DNA of 29,500 nucleotides from JAICLL01 sp035252155 (GTDB lineage Bacteria; Planctomycetota; Planctomycetia; Pirellulales; JAICIG01). A program made the translations under genes and the position numbers. This document shows positions 29,201 to 29,500 of this stretch, piece by piece. The notes under the pieces were generated by a model. That model had not been told where the DNA came from, searched no databases, and saw only the letters and a list, made by a program, of their open reading frames with translations. Numbering within the stretch: position 1 is the first letter of the stretch; each line of letters begins with the position of its first letter. The stretch lies in NCBI GenBank assembly GCA_035252155.1, contig DATFDL010000042.1:1-29500 (forward strand). The letters run 5' to 3'.

Positions 29201-29500
29201 CCATTACCGGCGTGCAGGTGCCGACCATGCCGGCGGGAACTCCCGGCGGCACATGGCAGTACTCGCTCGACGGTGGCACCACCTGGCAAAACATCGTACC
29301 CGGGCCGAACAACGGCGTCGGTCTGGCTCCGCCGACCAACCTGTTCGCATCGCCGGCCTCCACCGGGTCGCTGGCCACCAATACCACCTATCACTACGTG
29401 GTCACGGCCGTCGACGCGCAGGGCGAAACCGGCGCCAGTGCCGAAGCCACCGCTACCACTGGGTTGACGCAGCGGACCATCAACCTCTCGTGGAACGCCG
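8266..29500 (+). CDS. Giant multidomain extracellular protein, at least 7,078 codons (3' truncated by window edge)
   Basis: The frame is open from ATG 8266 to the right edge with no stop or frameshift. Residues 1-70 form an Arg/Ser-rich leader ending MSLERFEDRNMLA (57-69), with no hydrophobic signal. The readable order is: SbsA-like Ig (about 8473-8800 and 8917-9190); matrixin-type protease (9571-10193); PPC (10198-11484, split); beta-helix (about 11700-17600, split several times); alpha/beta domain (about 17890-18550); PPC-like (18660-19330 and 19500-20110); propeller-like region (20311-21330); MAM/immune-inhibitor-A-like sandwich (about 21940-22560); PPC split by FN3-like repeats (23623-25110); beta-helix (about 25110-26190); SbsA-like Ig (26191-26640); cadherin-like domains (26650-29320); FN3-like to the edge. 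Composition is rich in Ala, Gly, Thr, Asn and Asp. I noticed only two cysteines (3178 and 3199). A surface adhesin or matrix-protein role, perhaps self-processing, is inferred. Domain limits are approximate. Confidence 0.93.
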   Translation, partial: MGIWRSFDPFHSRQPAPRPRRRSSSVGRSTKAGGSSQSSAGRRRSQRGRGSRQRREMSLERFEDRNMLAAGPELISIIPDNGGLLVPGETLNVAPHQLTFRFDQDQVIDPSTLNGIELTRSGGDGVFGNGNDVRIFPGFIGIGSQTNEVVMRFSSPLPDDLYQITIIGAGPNALTNQVTTGGGGSGGLGGGQGEGTSQGALPFNGGVNYSQDFRLNLGPQVLSVVPQPISPALPDPNNPGKLLPRTEASNEIDVYFNEALDPTSASNPALYQLIRTKNTSTTADDTVVTPTEAIYVSSYNEVRLIFGQYNSLGDFTAPNSLDPNSPNLDQMPNEALRLRIGNTDQPQQSPLVVQVPGDPNNPATPVGSGGPGDTFGASMNTGTLGSGATEIFNSSIAPLPVNPGLLFPGSDAGPGQQDLPQPITAGDLRLPSGALTSLASWVEAEGIQNHILDGKFISPGGVITIPYNFQDIYGTDVKGNLLHNAITPAQKQTVRDIFGLYAYYTGVSFVETAHDGITVATGDIRAVSPEDPPTAVNGVEGPTSTSNGGPVAIINGNVNWGQSAYGGLFFRVAMHEIGHALGLGNNYDQPGSIMGPDGYEDPTQPPPDLASAPSTPINPDAPASSSEAFPSAPDVGHLQFLYRTDSTDVQLYKFTVTQSGSLNAETLAQRLTPTSSLNTVLSLYNEVTLLGVPATGGQAVSDGQTFTITSTTPDGTQATRTYEFNSGISLNLTSLPADGSTFTLQEGTGSAVTFEFDDNGSFDTNNVPIEFGVNDSIDTVSAAVAQAINTAVKNASGGLSAANPAISATYTGHGVINIGGDANTKFTAQDSGLTASGSATLPSGDNNILVRYAPADTQHDLSLAIANAINDPVLDVKAGANQVAGEQFQVSDGITTKTYEVTEGTAPPAGVIPILIGSSDSATTIAAKIASVLNDPTNGFGSGAAIAEGNHVALTLHGGSASTVGTAPNLAVITFNVSATPELNQVQLQGPLTLTIPPTSAEFTSSIQRNLVSRNDDYFGHDSYIGLELEPGVYYVGVSSAGNTQFDPNVHNSGWGGNTDGLYELRLNFRADAATQNSLVSFVNTPGVGLNALGQDTPQPLDGDADGAPGGAYNFWFNVGPTTFADKLGDSVVPSKVTVSGGQTTFTSLLPAQSSIPSYTTIQAALNSNLQPGADLRIEGNGGASLAVPVAPTLATAIAGGQTFSINAGPTTTTFEFFQLGGDALEVNTGGSNALDGQTFTISQGNATVTFEFALNGRTLATGDKNTPVAFRATDTKQQLANDVAGAINGAKSLGLFGASSLSASVGTQAAPDGNWVVMLGGDANTSYANLPTAATATSTSPLVLRRGGSGAPFLLTNNALEVVAANGNAVTNGSSFSIKQGNTTVSFEFSKGRLTLAAGDTNVPVPYNLNGVNDSPAVLAGEIAQAINAAVMAGLFGGSPPIAAAYNSADDANGRPVVTVGGDQNTTLAVSNNAAGAMSVLAAGATLSPVAVGGEIITFSPTDAAAALAAKIAPAINASPLGQIPLGAAGPQPVTASVNAFTNPTVVQLVQGPFRLTINPATTPLVPTYSDVPYQIGTNTDFSSPSGPPPLADGTTFNVPKGVTAIIDPGAEFKMLNSIIDVGSSSANIDRSQAALQVLGVPGDQAIFTSFNDNTVGGTLESPVTAPAKGNWGGLVFRNDSDLEPLGIFLNYVDEATFRYGGGSVTTVTGQPQQYDTITMQTARPTISNNILVDNASAPISANPNSFEETHFGQDVTLLAGAPGDTTSTTAASQIVDGQTFQIHGTTFEFDNLNSPATIGVLPGDVAIGYYGIPSGITNPHAVDTNAQLAGDIAAAINGASLTAPFVQAAVTGNQVTITNVALDSSVALQVSFSVAISPNATGATISATSNTIAVTYNGATKVFEFTTTGLPPGDTNVPIVVAPGDSAATLAGKAAQTIDGAAGFNKPGLATAAANSINFIPGVAASASGAQVSGFQAGQTFSVKGTVFQFFNGDVLQVTAPQQSAGSGTGIVDGDSFTIDRGGHTLTFEFALDNRQVTDGNWPINFTQTDTDEALGRAVTAAINAAAAAGAFSGAPVAYQGMPTDGQTFTITRGTTSQTFEFVSDARTQPATDTNWPVSYASGVFLVDISASATGATIGGGGNTITVTFGGATKTFEFTTSTLPAGDTNVPIVVAAGDSAATLATKAAQTIDGPQGFNNATVAGANGGNSTITFVSGAVASAAGAEVAARTSVSPETIEQDITLAISAAVSAGRLAPTAEIVASYSGFDPSQPPGSPQHTLVSLSDDASTTVSTNSANTGALAFAKSTAGPMRLTAGDVAVYFQPGYSAAQLAGAVAAAVNGAQIDGGAGAVIYAESVTDANGNARVDLMNTSNVDVTAPNHAPLSLSLLTPLSINALPGSQLADGDGFTVNGRLFEFDQGTTLGVQRPGGVVTPVSLFGSTIVGGHSFTINDGTQSKQFIFYVDTPVPTLQPNQVGIEISSFWDPNQVAAAIASAVNNTVASGGLTNVRAYIAGDGGPDSSLLGLGQVRIVGTGTVVPVVDSSQATELTNTAALHGGISVPFAPGYTASQIAQGIGAAVSAAGIGVSANSNGASVVFENADSVVPHPPASLYLNANGNVPPTFTSPGAVFTMGGDVLPLGLENNFYTADYARLGPDVHGNLLAVREPQTITVTNAAQVQDGQQFVISGVGFEFDTGNGVTAGFHPVTFQTGQTADQIAQDIVKAINAASDPTNAAAFVPGFNVHAQAGPAGSGEVILLLNAPASFNLNNFNTQPPAGSLSLGTTELTLPLNTVPVRILGQTPLSQQQKVIENTLNGLLVRINTNAGQSLDTLDVTARFHATDISYIIPENLVLTGQPGGPSGTVGRESARLQIDPGVIVKLHSARIEVGLGADLVAEGDQNHLVTFTSLFDDTVGSGGTFFANGDDLGTPTPAAPGDWGGLFFSPTSQGSLDYVSLAYGGGSVPIEGTTASFNAVEIHQAKVRITNSTLANNAAGVDPVPTGRNGRGVNTGAVIYVLGAQPVLADNIIENNSGSAISVDVNSLTSDLVPDWGRSTGPLDALTNVGSNYGPLVRGNKIGNTAINGMVVRGGTLTTDSIWDDTDIVHVVQDEIKALNSTTIRLQSTATQSLVVKLQGASAGLTASGAPSDIQGRIGGTVQVLGQPGHPVVMTALTNCDVGAGLTPQDQPQNDTDNGNCGVALTAGSGAVFVDGGDRDDFGHGDFDPNTGKNVGGWLLIQEAMNFVYSGSRNAAGTGVLVIGAQPGGRSADAVTSAAKALGISLTFVTGAQISTVNFNLYRALYVPSDEEDTDGGISDSDLLLLDGRKSDIQNYVNNSGGSLMALTEANSPTPYNWLQLPAPLTIQTYTAAGNIDPLKQTPALAAAGFNITDADINLGIPWHNSFTGPPGFNNMVPFIVDAVTGEVVTLGLAPGSTGIGGTGAAPGSWNTIKFDEYANDRNVSVTNEVEAAYTGGNDTNGTPQTAEPLGSLAPNQQSGDDNLRLGFQVNGYISPNDTHDVDTYSFTARPGTQAWLDVGHTSPALDAVLELVDANGNVLARSDNSVLEQEDAIKNGNPLAPGPLLSGLLPGNLALPMQSDTFQQNTYPGQDLRDIGSTNEKDPGMRVVLPGTPNPDGTPTTYYVRIYSKGPINGDGTPGALTYSVVGGKSNGLSSGAYQLQVRLQEQWETPGSVVRFGDISFAANGITVLGQPAHSPLSGDSASNGANSVTIPVASGAPNTNQAQYDPGVQPNNFQNAQDLGNLATSDSGSVSVAGNLNAPGQVDWYKFALNFNLMQAIQGVNAGDKTLSTIFHIGYADGLGRPDTTISVYDQWGHLIFVGRDSNVADEQPRPTQGNDETNLSHGSFGTNDPYIGPVQLPAGVPGGTVPTTGGRVSPSSATYPLDPSTYPMPLQTINNYDGPNSYTYFVAVSSNATLPTALDATFNAGSSNPLVRLEPIDGIQRMVEDHTQGFTLAGNKVSFGQTGYNSNDTTSPLGNGTNLDPQDGPILPISTGTDLLNHVVPWNLNNVVLYASTNTNLYAINPANGAIEPHNGNPYITQGLPNPTEDLAFRADGNLFGYYTDTTTDNDSGHLIQIDTTTGAFNDIGGDTGEGLTPPTTRPVDALAYTRLGVDSYKLFYSAPDQADPRVSDLLYANMATGAVSPLPPYFNVGSMLTGPKARPVSGAQISPGDNFSITDFANRTIEFVLEPSFAGTTFVPNSPPGDAGTYFISYTPTDSSLTVGQEVSSAINTAFRFDIPPPSPRPAGFSETSATFDLFTGAVAVTDAANIDGTNAPEFSFTNAPGGLVTGMAFDPNTGLFYAVSSNGGVYVMTVNNGIPNPRSITYLGSSSVFTQRGYHFEGLSIGPQNVDWNGDGTPGDLKDVLFAVADAPGGGSILTAITDTALGANNIFSPNAIGAGGPVAVFDQGVPSGSSTIETGDYVDNVSLGNLTGVKGIAMSPLDFNMWHPSDDGRPGHGVTDPAPDNSRVGNTNIGSTNSFYFGLDKPMLPPSTYSSVEAPSPTVEDLVKGTTNSLDNSVPNTKTFNAPGDVYGSLVTSPFSLAGYSAGDKPTVYFDYYLDTGMTNNSSANWIASARVFISPDGGRSWDEIATNNPSQTRYFPANDPGGSSLGLRQYTLEQVPGTSELPDFATVNSNVPASQTLIDPRQQVQQLFDNTGTWRQARIDLSNYSGDPNLLLRFDFSGTHGYGQFTAIKNEKSSGNPIPGETGSTDLGGDPGDAPHEGWYVGDLIVGLAGRGEMVTNTPAGQTQFFTTPQNPFFGNSPQILTGAYQLDVQKGTETGQSINPNRSNTLVDPNQLDINDRLTSAYTLIAPEGHFNQSLTQVPGATDLGPTSTVLPTYTYTFTNVPAATAGGTLTLSAAGDLEGSFEYLTASFPDLPANDPLNQAKIPVFFNQQDKGLQGQFFTTSQISFTQAQLLQLLAAGVAKHNANVITITLTPLPNASPTVTPGNPPNLSGSVPAPGPSLVNNLNMLAATLDFGIAGSFDGQTFTISDGVHQRVFELDDNNQLNNPTNIRVSILPSYTGAQIAQAMVAAINQAGLLNVQAATSDANNNNTLPAATPNDTSDRVNLFGAASVVVGAPPQVVSGPDPANSASAPVAPHGSIATAFATGVDSGTDPNLKPITSAGAGGLSSGTTYYYVVSATDTSGVNSVSNEQSFTASNGNGSASLYWAPQPGAVEYNIYRGTAPGQENVLVKTIGGGTTAYTGPTTFTDTGLAGSSAAPPPVTRVFNGYGVIGNAAGVGTSPQVDMMKVNLHAGDSMTITLDTKSILSTLDPTLRLFDANGMEVTSFLQDAAQAPNFEQQFNPVTGANYYQSPPTGQPGTHDDLYYTFTAPSTVSAPTLNTITRSAGGSLANGGTYYYVVTALAGGGETTASNEQSITTNAANRTADLSWSQVFNATGYKIYRGTSPGQENQLVAVIGNGRTTSFADNGSLTSASPPTTNTAGLNPPGLQTVTPQPLGSLPPGTYDYVVTAVNAQGETLASNELSGTAATPDFEMQLTWTPVSGATGYHIYRGTASGQENSLIASLPASATQFIDNGTETDIAGSPPAASTAQANGNYYVAVSGQGNDTYDPNGDGRERGSTGYYQIQISAGPIALRGASEAVGGLGNLTFNSQGDPTTGEISLPSNQDVPPDNNVNIGTLFYRAPDLNNYLTAFGGLATGTNDTTIRVVKYDNLTGDTQTPRPQGSIILESNQVSNALNDGILISSSPREGLQGSANSSLPHQGAVRNLPVLDTARLVPGAVVKNNIVSGFGGAGIQFSGDADAQNPLAAVPFGRIINNTIYGATTPQGTGILVTNNASPTIVNNIVANTATGISIDASSQGLSSPPVLAANIYQNNTTNTNLPNSDLGTNGIALAPTDPLFVNAAANNFYLKAFSSAIDSSLNTLQDRAAMTQVTAPIGIAPSPIVAPTTDINGQLRVADPSERAPGSGLGSNVFIDRGAVERADFTGPSATLLTPADNDVFDQNPAVNFVHDVGLNLSEFEILLSDGIGSGVDNTTVTQDRVTVRRNGVLLTPGIDYAFVYDNNNHIIRLIAASGVWQNGSVYDIALDNGKKFDPQDPSLGPKPGDPGISDLAGNSLQADSPNGFTTFQVILASIQNNPPAVVLPTAQQTIFEHEAIRFAPTLVADTDAPEASTDPDSAAGSDPYLDIPAANGTPNAAGDNDWDVNNPITVFDVDANGGIEQVTLTASVGTLSILQDANTPSASVVQVSGNGTTANPLVLRGPLGDLATDGNGHYIDPGINTALAHLVFRLDDPSNPGAYYFNGTANITIVANDLGNTPPPARITTVNLPITVLPVNDAPIEVVPSPTDNDTVRLSPTEAASATSSTMDFPAASALVGGPGTNSGLTFQVFDSASGAATNFKFANVFEVDIAPSATGSLIAHQTITVTQNGVRKTFEFTTNGQTAAGHVPIAVNASDPAGTIAQDAAKTIGGAAGFNSSSLGSAIGNRLLITSTTSLPASDSLLSLKNTWWEIDVAPNATGQSILHQTFTVTQGTPASGLTTKTFEFAKPWEVDIASNATGQLVAHGTITVTLNGTSKTFEFITSDTGSVTAGNIAISVQDTDGPTQLAAAAATVIDGPNGFNVAGLAQANAAAVVITAPTKVNGTGAGTLLVEQDPQKSNPSNVPVVVRLTDAAAQVAAAAAAAVDGPSGFNASALATVNPAQSNQVLIATLTTITSSDTLLSLFNPVPYLASDSAAQVAQDAVTAINSTLPSQPASVQAGGNRVTLTGTTQFTAAPPKQPANPSSEDTPYVFSQANGNSVIVSDPDVTGTNVNNAALQFNETISLVSGSGTLHVQNTSGITFINGSSNDSATLQFQGTLAGINSALEGLAFDPTNEFVGPVHLTFLANDNGNIGFGPAPTHAPAPVPLSSPLEDVYLAIFGSQDAPVLNPLPMMLTAINEQPTNPPSPPIASTPNTGNTVYSILQTGASPGNTSAMTLIASGAKYGIAITGVQVPTMPAGTPGGTWQYSLDGGTTWQNIVPGPNNGVGLAPPTNLFASPASTGSLATNTTYHYVVTAVDAQGETGASAEATATTGLTQRTINLSWNA
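9571..10193 (+). other. Matrixin-like zinc metalloprotease domain inside the giant protein
   Basis: The sequence MHEIGHALGLGNNYDQPGSI contains the zinc motif HExxHxxG: His575, Glu576, His579 and Gly582, encoded at 9988-10011. A downstream SIMG (Met594) fits the metzincin Met-turn. The preceding 135 residues have the matrixin pattern, including VSFVETAHDGITVATGDIR. In metzincins the third zinc ligand is the eleventh residue of the motif, usually His. Here it is Asn585, with Asp588 three residues later. The domain may be inactive, or may use another ligand. It lies directly before a PPC domain, as expected for secreted proteases. Confidence 0.75.
10324..11292 (+). repeat. Module block inserted within the first PPC domain
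   Basis: Three A-like modules occupy this stretch, with anchors at 10369 (SDGQTFTI), 10477 (ADGSTFTL...VTFEFDDNG...AVAQAINTAV) and 10915 (AGEQFQVSDG...IAAKIASVLN). Just before it the protein reads LNTVLSLYNE, and just after it NLVSRNDDYFGHDSYIGLEL. In ordinary PPC domains these two pieces are adjacent. The block, 969 bases by my boundaries, therefore seems to interrupt the domain. Confidence 0.6.
11818..12972 (+). repeat. Module block within the linker to the first beta-helix
   Basis: A-type modules are anchored at about 11860 (AGGQTFSI...TTFEFF), 11971 (DGQTFTISQG...VTFEFALNG...DVAGAINGA) and 12382 (NGSSFSIKQG...VSFEFSKG...EIAQAINAA). A degenerate stretch containing AALAAKIAPAINA follows. 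The flanks ADLRIEGNGGA and YSDVPYQIGTNT would be close together in the uninterrupted form. This is inferred from similar planctomycete proteins known from memory. Confidence 0.5.
13885..14187 (+). repeat. Type B module, copy 1
   Basis: This 101-residue unit begins F-S-V-A-I-S-P-N-A-T-G and contains the strand KVFEFTTTG, then DTNVPIVV, DSAATLAGKAAQTIDGAAGF and a final GAQV. It shares nearly all of these positions with the copy at 14644-14952, but the two differ at many synonymous positions, so the duplication is not recent. Confidence 0.65.
14644..14952 (+). repeat. Type B module, copy 2, nested in an A module
   Basis: This 103-residue unit begins F-L-V-D-I-S-A-S-A-T-G and contains KTFEFTTSTL, DTNVPIVV, DSAATLATKAAQTIDGPQGF and a final GAEV. 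It follows the front half of an A module (DGQTFTITRG...QTFEFVSD...NWPVSYASG, from 14521). The matching back half, S-P-E-T-I-E-Q-D-I-T-L-A-I-S-A-A-V, follows it at about 14968. Confidence 0.65.
16261..16707 (+). repeat. Single A-type module block, second interruption of the first beta-helix
   Basis: An A module with VQDGQQFVI, GFEFDTGNG and DQIAQDIVKAINAA occupies most of this 447-base stretch. Before it stands GPDVHGNLLA and after it NTLNGLLVRINTNAG, which read as neighbouring rungs and linker of a beta-helix protein. Confidence 0.55.
20791..21180 (+). repeat. Divergent A-type module within the propeller-like region
   Basis: The stretch contains SPGDNFSITDFANRTIEFVL and a helix VGQEVSSAINTAF, a degenerate A module. 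It lies between propeller-like strands (LLYANMATGAVSPLP before, GGLVTGMAFDPNTGLFYAVS after), so a propeller blade seems to be interrupted. The similarity is weaker than in other copies. Confidence 0.45.
23275..23575 (+). repeat. Type A module
   Basis: The unit begins SFDGQTFTISDGVHQRVFEL and continues with N-I-R-V-S-I-L-P, then TGAQIAQAMVAAINQAGLLN and a closing strand DRVNLFGAASVVVG. It is one of the cleanest complete A copies, about 100 residues, and sits just before the PPC domain that is split by FN3-like repeats. Confidence 0.65.
23695..24009 (+). repeat. FN3-like repeat 1, placed within a PPC domain
   Basis: The unit has LSSGTTYYYVVSATD, SVSNEQS and a signature YNIYRGTAPGQENVLVKTIG at about 23869. 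It is about 105 residues long and closely resembles the two repeats at 24346-25002. It lies between HGSIATAFATGV and TRVFNGYGVIGN, parts that look like one PPC strand-loop region. Confidence 0.65.
24346..25002 (+). repeat. Tandem FN3-like repeats 2 and 3, placed within the same PPC domain
   Basis: Two units carry LANGGTYYYVVTALAGGGET with YKIYRGTSPGQENQLVAVIG (about 24538), and LPPGTYDYVVTAVNAQGET with YHIYRGTASGQENSLIASL (about 24865). They stand between DDLYYTFTAPSTV and NGNYYVAVSGQGNDTYDPNG. In ordinary PPC domains those two flanks are a continuous strand pair. Confidence 0.65.
27388..28560 (+). repeat. Three-level nested module array
   Basis: An outer A-like module opens at 27388-27450 (LTFQVFD...NFKFANV) and closes at 28408-28560 (FNPVPYLASDSAAQVAQDAVTAIN). 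Inside it are a complete B module (27451-27756) and a second B module that is itself split, 27760-27882 and 28207-28407. The split holds a third, complete B module (27883-28206). The split copy adds up to 108 residues, the same length as the copy inside it. Confidence 0.6.
27883..28206 (+). repeat. Innermost type B module of the nested array
   Basis: This 108-residue unit begins W-E-V-D-I-A-S-N-A-T-G-Q and contains ITVTLNGTSKTFEFITSD, GNIAISVQDTD, AAATVIDGPNGFN and a final LLVEQD. It starts right after TTKTFEFAKP of the surrounding B module, which resumes with NVPVVVRLTDAAAQVAAAAA at about 28222. Confidence 0.65.
29323..29500 (+). repeat. FN3-like repeat 4, cut by the window edge
   Basis: The unit begins LAPPTNLFASPASTG and contains TTYHYVVTAVDAQGETGAS, then INLSWN at the edge. 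It matches the three FN3-like repeats near 24 kb. It directly follows GTWQYSLDGGTTWQNIVPG, part of a cadherin-like repeat type in which the next strand would be expected, so it may be another internal insertion. Confidence 0.6.

Noticed and set aside
4630..29500. Possible CRISPR array or tandem DNA repeats suggested by the recurring motifs
   Set aside because: The repeats are protein modules with many synonymous differences and no short identical direct repeats with unique spacers.

Overview
The window is high-GC bacterial DNA and most likely comes from a planctomycete, probably Pirellulales-like. That placement is an inference. It rests on very large secreted repeat proteins with Arg-rich leaders ending in an LE-R-(D)-ML type signature, on a YncE-propeller/phosphoesterase fusion of a type common in that phylum, and on weak or absent Shine-Dalgarno sequences at several genes.

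Layout. (1) 2-1450: the 3' part of a beta-propeller/phosphoesterase gene, cut by the left edge. (2) 1455-2406, minus strand: a two-gene unit of an unknown 118-residue protein followed 4 bases later by dCTP deaminase (dcd). It converges on gene 1. (3) 2513-3424: a small accessory stretch with a frameshifted remnant of a REP-associated Y1-type transposase and two short unrecognised genes. (4) 3572-4332: phoU behind a good sigma70-like promoter, possibly leaderless. (5) 4333-4803: a 471-base intergenic region with a promoter-like element, a dyad over its -10 and a 16-bp palindrome. (6) 4804-8073: a 1,089-residue surface-type protein with a short RTX-like calcium motif and C-terminal DUF4214-type repeats. 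(7) 8266 to the right edge: one uninterrupted open frame of at least 7,078 codons with neither a stop nor a break. It encodes a giant multidomain extracellular protein that fills 72% of the window and is cut by the right edge.

The giant protein is the main object of interest. Its scaffold is readable: leader, two SbsA-like Ig domains, a matrixin-type metalloprotease domain, PPC domains, right-handed beta-helices, an alpha/beta domain, a propeller-like region, an MAM/immune-inhibitor-A-like sandwich, another beta-helix, and cadherin-like and FN3-like domains. Several scaffold domains appear split by in-frame blocks built from two module types of about 70-108 residues. I call these A (G-x-T/S-F-T-I ... 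T-F-E-F ... A-x-A-I-N) and B (V-D-I-x-x-x-A-T-G ... T-K-T-F-E-F-T-T ... N-V-P-I ... I-D-G-x-x-G-F-N). At 27388-28560 the modules seem to sit inside one another to three levels. Removing the innermost copy restores the module around it to the same 108-residue length. Between 8266 and 16707 my inferred insertions make up about 5.2 of 8.4 kb. The reading is therefore a surface protein that grew by recursive domain-into-domain insertion, next to a second surface protein that shares its leader type.

The long minus-strand open frames inside the giant gene (up to 948 codons) are treated as shadows of its GC-rich codon usage. No rRNA, tRNA, CRISPR array, intact insertion sequence or replication origin was seen.
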